Below are positions 1-13,100 of a DNA stretch of 64,000 nt, piece after piece. The notes beneath the pieces are model-generated. The model was not told the origin of the DNA. It did not search any database and saw only the letters and a program-made list of their open reading frames with translations. Source of the stretch: Scatophagus argus. Its lineage: Eukaryota; Chordata; Actinopteri; Scatophagidae. Every line of letters starts with the position of its first letter. Positions within the stretch are counted from its first letter, which is position 1. The translations under genes and the position numbers were made by a program. The stretch covers positions 2,678,001 through 2,742,000 of the forward strand of contig NC_058510.1 in assembly GCF_020382885.2 (NCBI RefSeq), written 5' to 3'.

Positions 1-2
1 CT

Positions 3-80
3 TCTAGCGCTTCTCACTCCCTGGACTTCTTCCGTGTCTGGATGGATGAGATGTACAGCAGGTTGTACAGTCACACGTGA
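3..80 (+). CDS. C-terminal end of an unidentified protein (partial)
   Basis: The reading frame starting at base 3 is open from the window edge to a TGA at 78-80 and gives 25 residues ending in MYSRLYSHT. The peptide is rich in aromatic and charged residues (DFFRVWMDEMYSR) and looks protein-like rather than random. It is followed by about 1.6 kb of AT-rich sequence with poly(A) signals, as expected of a last exon plus 3' UTR. I do not recognise the family. The piece is too short for a domain call, and the frame could be open by chance. Confidence 0.4.
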   Translation, partial: SSASHSLDFFRVWMDEMYSRLYSHT

Positions 81-1700
81 GGCATTCATGCGATGTTAAA
101 TATTTGAACACTTTCAGGTAATCTGGTTCATTTGCAGAGGAGTAATGAAGTCCAGGAGATCTGAAATGTGGCATGAAGCTCAGGTGAACTCGGCTGCACC
201 TCAAGGTTCGGATATTCACGTAAAAAAATGTTTACCTGACTTGAATTTTATACCAGCTTATCACGAGTTTTCTTCCCGAGCGACTCCTTTCTAGCAAGAA
301 GAAGCTTTTATTTTTCCAAAGGATTTTTTATGTCGAGAAAACTCAGCCAGTTTGAGCTCTGCGTGATGTTATTATCAACACTGTGTAGTTCACATCAACT
401 AGGAATACGTGACAGTGAAGCAGCAGTTGTTTTGTTTTGAAACACACAACCACACAAAGTCCGCAGTTTGTTCGACTGTTTCCTGTGCTCATGATAAATT
501 ATGCATGTGTTATTTTAGTCAAGGTAGTTGCGCAAAGGCATTTTAAATGTTTCCATCTTGATTTAATTCCAATATCAGTACTGTGGCATTCTCAGGTCTT
601 AAAGCTAGGACATGTAGCATTTTAGCATTGAAGTGTCCATAAGCAGCCCAGCCTTTCTTCTGTGCTTTGCGGAGTTACTTGCATTATCCCAAGTGCATCC
701 AAAAGTGTTCGTACAGCCTATGAACACGTGAAGTGCCTGCTTTACGTGCGTACTCAGTGTAATGTAGCTCCACAGTGCTTTTCGTACATGGTCAGCGATG
801 TTGACAAAGTCACACTCCTCATGTAAAACATTTCAAGAAATGAATTAAAATGTAGTCAGGCGTCATTTTATTTTCCAGTACAAAGAATAAGGACTAAATG
901 CTTGTGATGTTTGTACATTTTGTTTGCAAGTTGTAGTTAGTTTTAAAATAGTTATGTTAGTTATGGTCCATAATAAACACCGTACGTTGCCTTTTTAAAA
1001 GTCATATTGTATGTGACAGTATTTTGACATTTATATGATCTGTATTTTTTAAGAGCTGTGTGAATCTATGTGAAAAATGCCAAACTGTCTGTGGTGACAG
1101 AATGGAAATATTTTCCTGAGTGGTTTTGTGAGAATGAGCCCTTGTAGGATTGAGTTGTCTTTGAAGGCATCTGGTGGGGAAAAAAAAACAAAAAATCTAT
1201 GGTACACACAGGCCTTCAGTCATCAAAACTGACTGATTATTGTGCTGCTTCTTTCCCACTTTCTTTCAACACATTACTTTTATCACCACTAATTCAGTGT
1301 TTTAGTTAAAACTATTACTAAAGCTGCTTTTAGATTTTCTTTTATACTCCATACTGTCTGAGTAATTCAGTCCATCAAGCAGTGCATTTGCCATCTTGCC
1401 TCTTGACGTTGTTTTATTGACCAAAGTACATGTTCATGTGGTATAGTGTATATGTGGTTTCTTTGCTTTGTTTTCTCTTTGTTCAGAACAATAAGATCAA
1501 ATTTTATCTGTTTTTACATGGTTAAAGGAGCTGTTACAGTGGAGGATTCCATGAGCTTAACCTTTTCTTTTTAAAAAAATAATTTTGTTATAATGTTGAT
1601 TCTACTGTATTTATGCCATTACCAATGCATGTATCTTAATTTTGTATTTCTATATGAATAATAAAAATGATATATTTTACCTTTTTATAAAGCTCACATT
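81..1700 (+). other. Probable 3' UTR of the left-edge gene
   Basis: AT-rich sequence without a convincing reading frame. AATAAA signals lie at 972-977 and 1660-1665. The second sits in a run of A/T followed by a T/G-rich stretch, typical of a cleavage region. The assignment depends on the short coding end at 3-80 being real. Confidence 0.4.
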
Positions 1701-2283
1701 CTGAGATGTCATTTTGTGCCTCCCAAAGTAAATTACAAAGTCACCATTCCAGGGATCAGGTTGCCAACAACAAGAAAATGTCAATGACTAATCACATAAA
1801 TGGCATGGCAGGTGGAGCAAAATGGAGTAAAAAGCACACTGATGAGGTGGAGTACAAGTATGAGGCTGCATAAAATGGTGGAGACGCTCAGGTAGTACAA
1901 GTACCTCGATCTTGTCCTTGAGTAAAGCGCTTGAGACAATTCCAACACTGACTGCCTTACAACTGAATACTGTCCACCTAGTTGGCGTTGTGGAGATAGA
2001 GCACCGCCGTGTGGCAGAAGTCGGTACTGCTGCCTCAGATGACGTCTGTCGCTGTCACAGTATGAATGGCCACCGTGCGTTGCTTTAGATGCACTGTAAT
2101 ACGTAGAGGTTTTAACAATGAAGAGCATTTAAACGGAACACGTAAATAAAACGTGTGTACCCCCCTTTAACAGACTGGTATATCCCAGAGTGCCTTGCGG
2201 TTTTTAAATAAATAAAATAAAAGAAAGAAACGCAGAAAGACGGGCGGTACATTCACATATAAACCACGTCAGTGTTTTATTTA

Positions 2284-2505
2284 TTAGGCAGATGAAAACT
2301 TGACGTGACGAAAACACGCGTAGCGTCGTAGCGTAGGTTTCTTATAAGCCTTCCGGATGCCGTAGGAAGCCAACAGTTTACCCAGAGTGCACGCTGGCTC
2401 CAAAATAGGTCTGACAGACGAGAAAACTGGCAGGCGAGCGTTTACTGCAGCTACTCCCATTGCTGTCAGTGAGAGCAGAAGTCGTTCGGGTTCACTGTTG
2501 CACAA
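2284..2505 (-). CDS. Small basic ORF with overlapping poly(A) signal, uncertain
   Basis: A 73-codon reading frame on the minus strand (58 codons from an internal Met beginning MGVAAVNARL). The protein is strongly basic towards its C-terminus (KAYKKPTLRRYACFRH) and its N-terminal half could be a mitochondrial presequence. The TAA stop at 2284-2286 is immediately followed by and overlaps AATAAA (2280-2285, again at 2276-2281), unusual for a chance ORF. Pyrimidine-rich AG sites just upstream could be splice acceptors, so it may be a last exon. No family recognised. Confidence 0.3.
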   Translation of the reverse strand: MCNSEPERLLLSLTAMGVAAVNARLPVFSSVRPILEPACTLGKLLASYGIRKAYKKPTLRRYACFRHVKFSSA

Positions 2506-2604
2506 TTAAAGGATAATAATTGACAAACACCCCCACTTAACATTATGTGTCGGTAACGGTCTTTATGTATCAGGTGATTGGCGGAGAAGTCGTTGGTTGG
2601 TCCG

Positions 2605-2703
2605 ATGGCGGTGAGGCTTTACCTGAATGCTACAGACAGTTTCAGTTCTCCTGTTAACTTCTCCATCTCACTGTCGACCTCGACTAGCCTTTTTATATTA
2701 TTA
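2605..2703 (+). CDS. Possible first coding exon or upstream ORF
   Basis: The sequence reads ATG GCG GTG and stays open for 33 codons, rich in Ser and Leu, to a good donor (A/GTAAGC at 2703/2704). It starts 100 bp from the divergent minus-strand ORF ending at 2505, so the two could share a promoter. The acceptor-like sites I tested downstream (about 3244 and 3371) lead to early stops, and joining to the tlcd4 start exon at 7175 puts it out of frame. It may be an alternative 5' exon of tlcd4 carrying an upstream ORF. Confidence 0.2.
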
Positions 2704-3632
2704 AGTAAGCATGTTGTGTCTATATCAGTCTAAAAAAGAATAATTCTTTGTATGTGATCATCATTTACGATGTGCTTTTATTTGGAAAAAAATACACACC
2801 ACGAGTCTCACTTAGAAAAGTAAATTATGTTTTTTTCTCATGAAAAGTGAAGCAAATCTGCATTTGACACGTTTTAAGTTACCAATCAGCTACACTAAAA
2901 GAGGCTAAAAATTGTCTTCGTGGTCTGAGAAATGTCTTCAGGTTAAATGGGAGCTGCTTGCTGACATTTGCCTCAGCGTGTTTGTTGACTCCGTCTCCTG
3001 CTTGCTTATGTTGATGCCTTCCAGCAGTCAAGCGGGGAAAGCCAGCGCTTCTTTTCCTGTGAAATACCCTGATATTATCCTTTTCCATTTTTTGGAGCTG
3101 CTGTGCTGATTGTGCATGACTCACTCATAATGAAAGCCTGGAGGAATCGTTTCAGACACGTAACGACTTGAGACCTGCCCACATCTCTAATTTTATGTGG
3201 CATCCGCTGGTCATCTGATCTGTCCTCTGCCCTCCTCTGGCAGGATGGAGGTACTGAAACATCAGCGTCCTATTAAGACATTTAGGAGTTAAGCCCGCCG
3301 CTGTGTGTTTTGTTCTACTCATCTTTGTGTTGTTTATTAATTTATTAGTTTACTGATTCCTTCCACACAGACCGAGCAGACCGTGTCCACAGCCTCCTGT
3401 GATGCTTTGCAGCGCTTAGACAGAAGCCTCACACTCCACGTGATGGGGGCCTGTCAGTCACTTGTAAACTGTGCACAGTGTTTGTGACACATGTTCAGAT
3501 GCATGATGTTTAGTGCACAAAGGGATTAACGGGATTCACTGACATTAAGAGCAGCGGGCCATGGCTGCAGTTTGCCTCGCTGCTTTTATCTTGTCTGATT
3601 TACCCTCAGATCAGTTCAACCAGAGCCTTGGC

Positions 3633-3640
3633 TATAAATA
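3633..3640 (+). promoter_or_regulatory. tlcd4: TATA box, likely tlcd4 promoter
   Basis: TATAAATA in the context GGCTATAAATAGACAC, about 30 bp upstream of the start of a GC-richer exon-like region that ends at a strong splice donor at 4110/4111. Position and sequence fit a core promoter for the non-coding first exon of tlcd4. No transcript data support the exact start. Confidence 0.45.
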
Positions 3641-3664
3641 GACACAGCGAGTGCTCTTTGACAG

Positions 3665-4110
3665 ACCACTGGGGTAGAGTGTGTGTGTGTGTGTGTGTGT
3701 GTGTCTTTAAGAATTCAGCTGTAATTTGAGCCCTATAGCAGAGAGGGAGCGAGAGAGAGAGAGAGAGCGAGCTCACACACACCAACAGCCCCCCTCCATC
3801 ATTCCTCTAAACGAGCTTCGAGCTGCACGATCTGCGCCTCTGCAGCGATGCACGTTACGAGTTGGACGGGATTCTCGGTAAACACCGCAAAGCTGGCACC
3901 GCCATTCGTCCCCGCTGCATCCCCCACAACTTGTTAGCGTGTGTGTGTGTGTGGGTGTGTGTGGAGCAGGAGGCGGGCTCGTCTTGTTTATCAAAAATGA
4001 CTCGACATGGCTGTGGCTCTGACTCAACGTACGCGGCTCCGCGAGCGACCCCAGGAAACCGTCAGCCGCTGAGGGAGTGAGGGGCAAATCATCTTGATGA
4101 AAGTCATCAG
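3665..4110 (+). other. tlcd4: Probable non-coding first exon of tlcd4
   Basis: The region downstream of the TATA box is GC-richer than its surroundings and ends in CATCAG/GTGAGTCC, a near-consensus donor. The first coding exon of tlcd4 begins at an acceptor at 7174/7175 with 15 nt of 5' UTR before its ATG, so a non-coding exon is required upstream and this is the best candidate. A (GT)n tract (about 3679-3704) and a (GA)n tract (about 3746-3766) lie inside it. The start coordinate is approximate. Confidence 0.5.
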
Positions 4111-7100
4111 GTGAGTCCGTGCGGGATCGTGTATTTTCTCTCCCCCCTCCCCAAATCCGAGTGCGGCACACACAGACACGAGCAGGCCAGCGTTGTGTTT
4201 TTCTCCCCCATCACAACACATTTCACAGCAGCTGGCCACGCAGTGCGGCGTGAACTGGCCTTGTGGGTGCTGTTGTCTTCCTCTCGTCCTTTTAAAGCAG
4301 ACGATCCTCGATGATACTTGGTGGTTCGGTTCGAGCAGCCCAGGATCTTCACAATGCGATCCGGTGATGCACGTAGCCGAGTTGTTTTCGTGGGGAGGCT
4401 ATCGTTTTCCTCCGTGTTTAAAAACAAAAAATACAACAAAATAAATGTCCACCCGTCTTACGCAAGCGCATTTTCACCTCACCTTATAGGAGCACACGAG
4501 GCTGGTGAGAAGCAGTCTTCCAGGAAGAAAGCCGTTTCAGCCGTACTCGAAACAAAACCACTTCCCAGGAAATTAAGCCAATCTGCAAGGCGGGCCTAAA
4601 CATGCCGTACTATAGTAAATCAGTGGGGGTCTGAGTTGGTCTGGGCTGGACTGCTCTGAATTCATTCTCTCCACTTTCTGATTATCTTTTTGGTTTTTTT
4701 GGCTGACGTGCACATCAGCTTCTGTGCCTGTTGAAAACAGTGTGTCTCTCAGAAATAACAGTGATATTAATGGGGCAGCTGTGATGCCTTTAATAAGTCT
4801 TTATTAGAGGTTCGAGTGTCAGCCACATTTTATTTACCACCAGAGGACGAGCCTGAATCAAGACGAGAAGACTCAGACCCTCTCAGCTCAACAGGTTTGT
4901 TCAGGAAGTGTGTGAGTATGCTGGTTGCTGTCTTTTTCCTCCTGCTCTGTGGCTTCCTTTACTGACTTTTCTTCTATCCAGCCTTCGTTTTGTCAAATTC
5001 GTTTGCTAAAAGGCTGGTAGCTGCACCTTGTTGTCCACGGTGCTTCAGCTGTTTCTTTGTCCACGACCTCCGTAACCATTTGCCCTTGGCTGCAGGGTCC
5101 TGCGTGGGTCTTGACAGCAAGCAAACATGCGTGTGTGTACCTGAAACAAACCCTCGGATAAAGGTAACCCTACTCAGATGGCCAGAAATCCCCTCAGTCA
5201 AATCCACAGTAGGGACTCTCTAAGTGTCCCTCTAACAACAAAAAAGTCCTTCTGCCTTGCAGTGTACTACAGTAAAGTGGTGGTGCTCACTGCCCACTAA
5301 TGCATTTCCAGGCAGGCATGAGGAGAGGACTCTGAGGAGCTGGCCTATTTGTTCCCTGGTGACTTTTTCTTGGCTCCAGTGCTTTACTGAAGCTTTCCTC
5401 AAGCGCTGCTTTGGCATAACGCAGGAACAAAGGCAGGTATGAAATCACCATGGCCAGAGCTCCGGGGACTGAGGTGTGTGTGTGTTTGTGTGTGTGTGTT
5501 TGTGTTTCTTTCTCCCTGTGCTAGATGCTCTGTTCTGTTGCTTGGGTGATGTAAATATGTCTTTAAAGTTAACTGACTGGCCTCTTAACGAGAGCTGAAT
5601 CAGCCCATATGCAAATAGCTCAGTGTCCTGGACTCACAGCCGTGGCTGCAGTGAACCTCTGCCGCTGACACACATTCACTGGCTACACGTCAATGTGCAT
5701 GCAGAGCTGATCATTTTGGGTCTTCTGTTTGTCTTGTGGAGAACACTCTTTATCCAAATATAGAGCTGACAGATAGATTTTTGGTGGCTTTAGGCCATCA
5801 TGCACAGTTCTGCCACACATCATGGTAAGCCTAGATTTTGAATTAAATAATGTAATGGATTTTATTGACCTGCCCCGTGCTGCTCATCCTTTATATCACG
5901 TTCTGCTCTCTTTCCTGTGTTGTCCGTGTGCCCATTATATGCTGGCATCATGATGTTGATTTCTACTTGTGCAGTCATGTCATGAGGGTTTGCTGCTTTT
6001 TTTGTAAATGTCCTTAAAAAATGTACCATAAATGTTGATGTAAATAGAAATTACTCAGCATTATCCTGCACTATTAACTCACACACAAACTGGACCAATA
6101 TAACAGCAGCAGAGCTGTTTATATTGTTTCTATAAAAATTTCCATCTGTACGTTGCAGGATTGATTCAATCCAAAAGATGGTGCGGCTTTAGTAATGCTG
6201 TGACTAATGATGTACACGATTCAGTCACCACAGGGACGTCCCCTCCAGAAGCTGAAGCTGTATCGCCACCTCAGTGTGCAGTGTTAAGCACATGTAGCGT
6301 TTGCTGAACTCCTCCTGCCTGGTTCATGTTGTTGTACAAATCAGCCATTTGGCAGGTCCCTGCTGCGTGTTTGTGTTTTTTAAACAAACACAGCAAAGTC
6401 CAGGGTGAGTTAAAAATGACTCATTCTGTTGCGTTTGACCACGTCTCTATTATCTGTTGGGCAGCACAGATACAGAAGATGAATATTTTTGTTGTAGAAC
6501 GTCCTGGGAGAGAAGGTGCGAGTGTGTCTGGTTTAAGAAACTATGTGAGCTGAAAACCACAATTACAGTTTTCGCACATTTTTCAGCCTGTTACAGTAGA
6601 GGCCCTGAAGACAAAGAAGCTGATGGAGCTGACTAGTTACTGTCTAAATGTTTGTAGTAGTTAGCAATTTCCCACACTTTTGCCACCTTTTCTGCTCACT
6701 CAGCTTTCCTGTAGAAGTTGAGTTAAAAATTGACTCCAAGGGCTCCGAGTGGCAGGTGTGCTTTTTCTGACGGACTGACGGTAGCCTGATGGAACCAGCT
6801 GGGTCGATTGGACTGAGCTGAGAGTGTGTCAAGTGACAGCAAAGGAATATGAACTCCTTGTGCTCGTCGTCGCGTTGCGTTCGTGCAGATTTGATGTGAT
6901 TGCACTGAATCATACCCTTGAATCTGTGATTGGCTGAAATGAAAGGAGACATCTAATAGGCTACAGATGTTTCACTTTTGAGAAGAATGCAGTATAGTTC
7001 CCATATTACAAACAGGTTCAACAGCATGTGTCTAAATGCAGCAACATCCCAATATGCTTCTGATGAAAACTGAGTGTTGTTGGACGAATTTGTGTCGTGA

Positions 7101-7189
7101 TGACGCAATAGCACATGGTTAACTTTCTCAGTCTTCTTTCTAACTGTTGGCTCTCTCTCGCCTTCCTCCCACAGTGGGGTTGGGTGGCC

Positions 7190-10100
7190 ATGGACCCATT
7201 CAGCCAGCTTATCCTCACCATCTCGGTGACCAGTTTCCTCACCTTCCAGTGGCTCTTCCACAAAGTCAGCCCCTGGATGTCCATGAGAATCAGCCCCGGC
7301 TTCCTCAGCCTCAGCGACAAGCAGAAGGTCGAATGGAACTCAAGGTGACCTGAGATGAACGTCTGACCACTATGAGTCTCAATATCTGCATGTTGTAGTG
7401 TGACACTGATGCTGCCCAGAGGGGCTTTGTTTCAGCTGGTTCCAAATATGTGCACTGACAGTTAACCCACATATTTCCTGTGACACGAGTATCTGACTCA
7501 CTAGTCGGATGCACTCTGTGTTTTGCAGTGTTTTCCCCACATGCTGCAGCATGGTGGAAACCCAGTGGAAAGGCCTTTGTTTTAACTGTGCATTTTGTCA
7601 GTTCTCGGAGTGGCAGAGTTAAAGCTTGCTTAGTTTTTACAGATTTTAAAGCGTAACAAATCGTGGGATCAGACGTGTAAACGATGTGTAGGCACAAGAA
7701 ACACACACACAAACTGGTAATTATAAAGAAGGAAGAGGTGCTTGCAGTCTACCCAGCATTCTGTGAAGTGTCAGTCAGAGGTGCTTCTGTAAACTTAATC
7801 TGAAATTATCTATGAGTGATGAATTTCATCGTTGGACATTGGAACCATAAATTCCCTGATTATGATGTTTTCATGTGATCCCAAATCTCAAAGCACTTTG
7901 TAAAATCTGCTTCAATACTAGCTCTATTGATCAGTCCTTGATAGATACCTTTGAAGTTTAATAATATTGAGTAAGATGATACTGTGGTGATGGTTTACAG
8001 GTGCGTGTTGTGAGCTGATGAAAAACTGTCGGTTAACTTGCAGGTTTTCTTGGCTGACTGGTCTAACGAGTGGTTGAGGGACGGTTGTTTGAAGCTTGTG
8101 TACATGCAGCTGTTTGCACAGGGACTGAGATTTATAGGCCACAATTAAGAATATGTGCAGCTTTGGAAAACTTGCAAAGATAATTTATATGTATATTTAT
8201 GTATTATGGATTTAGTAGTGAATCAGAGTCAGATTAACCTGGGAAAAAATGTAGGTTTTTGTCCAAAACATAAATTATTCTCATTTATCAGTGTTTCCAC
8301 ATCCCCAATATCGAAAATATACTAGTTTCTCCCTCCAACAGTCAGATTAAATGAGTAGAACGATTTTATATTAGCAGCCTCATCAGTCAGAAAGAACAGA
8401 CAAGTAGGTCTGCCTCAAGGCTGATGACTGTTTGATCAGATAACACTCAAGTGTCATCTGTGAACTTGTTATGGGAACATTGCAGATACTGGCTAGAACA
8501 ACCAGATCAGAACAAAAAGATGGAGTTTGTTTGTGTCTTGAGGAAGACAGGCATGCTGCTGGGATCTTCAGGCACTGTCGGAGACTGCTGAAATGTCTGC
8601 TGTAGACTTCAGGCTGTTGGATGTCCGACGGGGAGGAGTGTTCTGTCCAACTTGCATTAATCATTCATTTTCCTGTTCTCTCATACTCTGTTTATTACTC
8701 ATGAGAGCACTTGTGAAATTGAAATGGTCACATGGTTTATGAGAAAATGAAAATTAATGATTGATGGAGCTGGAGTCAGGCCACGGGGATCCCTGTTCAG
8801 GTCCATGACTTTACAAATTCTCTTTCAACAGTTTTACAGTCAGTGTGCTTGTCATTCTGTCTTACTGACTGATCGCTGAGAACTGTTGGACTGTCTCGCT
8901 GCCTTAATGACTGCCTGGGACTGTGCACTGCTTTGCCTGACCCTTCAGCATTGTTTAATCTCTTAGTCTAATTGGTCTGAATCTGTGTGCAGCCCTGACA
9001 GGCAATCAGTTGATTCACTGTGAGCTCCAAAAATGCAGCACTCTAAACCAGAGAGCAGCTCCAAGGCAGTTTCTCCTGAATGAAGATGAATATTCACTGT
9101 TCCTTTAGTGTGATCATCAAACAGAAGATGACATGCATCAGTTTCTTTTCTTGTCAGATGGGAGTAGATCATCACTGCTGTTTTGTGTGTGTGTGTGTGT
9201 TTTCATTTCAGGACAGTGTCAACGTTTCACGCACTGTTGGTGGGAATCTTCTGTCTCCACATCTTGTTTTTTGATGATGCCGTCAATGAAGACCCAGTCT
9301 GGTGAGGGTCTGGCTGTGGATGGCTTGTTTTTAACCTTTATACTTTATACATACTTTTGGTTCATTTCATACAGTATGTAAGTTTTTTCTGTCCGATCAT
9401 ACCTTAGCAACAGTAAATGCATGGGGTTCGAGTAAGAGAGACTCTTCATATTCAAAGAGATTGCAGGTTGCTGGTTCTTCTTTAACCTTTACAACATCAA
9501 AATGCGAGGGCAAGATTTTAAGAATGTCTGAGCATTTGTGGTTAATTATCTGACCACCTGTCACAGTAATCTAGTATCACTTTCAGGACTAAGAGGTAAT
9601 GTTAGCTCATAGCTAACTTCTTTATTATGTGGATTTATGGCATTGACTGTATACAAATATGAATGACATGAAATTGAAAGCATCTGGATCGCCCCCTGGT
9701 GGCTGGCTGCAGTGTTGGTCACTCTACTTGATAGCAGATGGGACATGAGCCAAAAAGAAACCTTTCACGAAGATAGTGTCTGCCATTTTAGGTCTTTCTT
9801 ATCATGTTAATATATGATATAAATATTGTTTTTTTTTCTAATAAGTTGGGTTTTACAAAAAGGTTTGATTGTTTTAACATACCCTAACTATAAACATTAG
9901 AAGGTCAAACGGAGTTAGCTGTGGCCACAGTGGTCATTTTGGCTGATATAAATTTAGAAGTTAGAGATAAGACAAATGCTTGTATGTAATTATAAACACC
10001 CGCTGTTTCAAAAACTACAAAGAATTTTGTGCAGTAAATCTTTCACCGTTATCTGTGTAAACTGCACATGTGCTGTGCTCGTATTATCAGCAAAAATGTG

Positions 10101-13100
10101 TTTTTAAACAAAGTTTTCTAAAGGAAATCTTTCTATTTAACACATTCTTTTTAAGCTAAGTTACTAAGGTCATAATGAATATTTTTCTTTACAGTCAGGG
10201 TTAATGAGCAACATGCATCCAGCACACAGGATACTATAAAGTTCAGCTTGAATTTTCAGATACTATTTACAGTGTTGTTAATGGTATCATTCTAATACTT
10301 GATCAACAAAACATAAGGAGAGATATAACCTTTTCAGTGTTACTATGTGTGGTTCAGGCACTATGAAGCAATATACATAATACTGTTAATTCTGTTTTGG
10401 CAGGAAGCAAAATGGCCGCCACAAAGTATTTTTGTGATGGCTCAATTTCAGAAAAGTCTAACAAGATTCGTGCTTTTATGAAAAAGTGAACATTTCAACT
10501 CAAATTTGGCATTTATCACCTGGACTGTGTGGAAAGCTTGTGAAAGAAGCAATAGTAAGCAAGAGGTGGGGCAAATATTTCTGTTAGTTAGACTCGATTA
10601 GCGATTTCGAATTCCGATATCCACCTCTGCTTGGAAGGAAGTGGTGTACTTATTCAGGTGCTCTTTATGTCAGTTTCCTTTTTTAAAAAACGAGTCACCA
10701 AAGCCAAAAAAAGATTTTCAGCCTCCACACTTGAGGAATTTAATCCCACAAACTGAGTCTTTTTTTGTCTTCTTCAACAGGGGAGATCCTACACTGGTGA
10801 AGACTAATGTTGCCATCACAACAGGCTACCTCATATCTGGTAAGAGAACAGTTTTGTGAAGGTCATTTGAGTTTGGGTCTTACATCAGTTGTCTCTACTT
10901 TGAATGTTTTCATTGTGCTGATAACATGTGATCTCTCTTTCCTCCTTGTTTTCCAGATCTGCTGCTAATATTTTACTATTGGAAGGCGATAGGCGACAAG
11001 TTTTTTGTAGTTCACCATCTGGCAGCATTGTATGCTTACTACTATGTACTGGTGAGTGCCCTATTGTCCAATAGCAGAACGTGCAGGCAAGATGGGAAGG
11101 AGACAACCAAGGGTGAACAGCTGTGTCCTGTCAAGTTGGGTGTTTGAACTAATTTAGCCACCGTTCAGCAAGCGCCCACGTCTGTCCCCGTGCAGCTCAT
11201 AGAGGTTAGTTAATCATGCACAAAGTAGGGCCAGACTGGTTGGTATAACAGCAGAGAAGGAAGCCTTATGGATGTTTACAATCCACCTCTTTGGCTCTAA
11301 CAGAAGTGGGGAAAAAGTGCTGCAGAAAGTAATTCTCTGGCCGCTGAGTTCAGTATGAGTTGCTGTCCATTAGAGATGTTCCAGCAGGTGTCATGGCTTG
11401 TCTGCTCAGTTGTGTTTTATTTTATTTTGTTATTTTTTAACTTTCCTGGAAATCACTGATTTAGAATAGTTTGCGGGAACTACATTGATAACCATTGCTT
11501 TCAAGTCAGTTTGACACTTCACTTGGACTTAGCTGGACTGTAAGTCATGTGATGACTGACCCTCGCGGTTTGCCAACTCCGCTGTTTGGTGTGAGGCCTG
11601 TATTAGCGTCCTTCTGTATTTGTGGGTATTGACATCATCCTCACTTCATCTGAAGTACTAATTAGTGACTCACTGGTTATTGCTGAACTGCTAGTATACA
11701 GTTGGCTGTAGATGTGGAGATTTAGCATAGTCTACTCAGCATTTACGGGCAGCGCTGTTCACTCTTGGTTCAATCTGAAACCCTCTAGGTCGCCAGGATC
11801 TGTGGATAATTATTAAGGAAATGAATGACTATGGTAATTTTTGCATGGAATGCTCAATGATGGTACTGGCTGACGACCCCCTCCCCCCCCTCACCTTGCC
11901 CTTACAACTTCTGTGCTTTCTGTTTTGTTTTACTGACACCCTTTAATGTTGTGTGAATCTGACGTAAGCTGAACTTTTCTGGGCTTAGTGCAGCTGAATG
12001 CCTGACTGTAACCGCTGTGTGCATGCTGGCAGTTCTGAAGCGTACGACACAGACAGGGTTCCTTTCTTCTTACTGTGCATGTCAACAAAACAGAATTTAA
12101 CTTTCTTATTTACACCTGTCTGTTTTTGTGCCGGAGCCTAGATCTGCCTCCTCTTTCTCTTCCTTACTCTCCTTCTGAGACTGACAAAGTCTCAAACACT
12201 GACAAAGCCGCTTAAAGCCACTGTCGACCACATCGCACCAAGTGCATCAGCAGATAGCCAGGCCCTTTTTCTAATGCAATGTTGAATGTATTCCGTCAGG
12301 TGTTTGAAACTATTCAGGATTACTGTTGTTAAAAGTCAGTCTTTTCCTTCATATCAATTTTATTTTTGAGAAGCAAACTTGCAGGGAATTCAGTTTGTTC
12401 CCCTACAATACATGTCCTGGATCTTCCATTTAGTAAGAAAGACATACAGTGTGCATTGCTCTGCCTCTGAGTCACCATAGTTTTACATCGTTGAGTATTA
12501 TTTTTCTGGTACTTCATTGCAGCTGGAAAAACAATCATTGCACAGTCTTGGTAAAAAGCACTTGAGCCTTACGGATGTTTGGTTTCAAACACGTGTTTAG
12601 AGTAAAGCCTGATCTGCATCCCAGTCACTGGCTGGATTCACCGAATTTTCTTCTTCCATATTTCTGTTTCTGAATAATAATAGTAAGTAGGCATGGATGA
12701 CATTTATCAGCCCAATAATGGAAATTTATATTAACATCTGTTGGCCATGAGAAACGGCTAATTATTGCTTATCTGTTGAAGAAAAAAAAATACCTATCTT
12801 GCATCCCTAATAAGATTAACTCAATCATCAGAATGAAATAATGTATATATAACTTGACTGGACATCCAGTTCTTGATTTGCAGAAGCAGAGCAAGCACCT
12901 GTATCTTAAACTAATACGTAGATGCGATGAAGCAGGCCATACTGTCACTGGACACTCATGACTGTTTCTTCAGACTAGATCTGAAACTCAAGTGATTGCA
13001 TGAAGTCAACTGTGGCAGAAAAAAAACAAAAACATTGCCAGTCACGTTACTGCAGCCACACTACATGTGCCGTGGGGAAAAAAACAAATTGACAAACACT

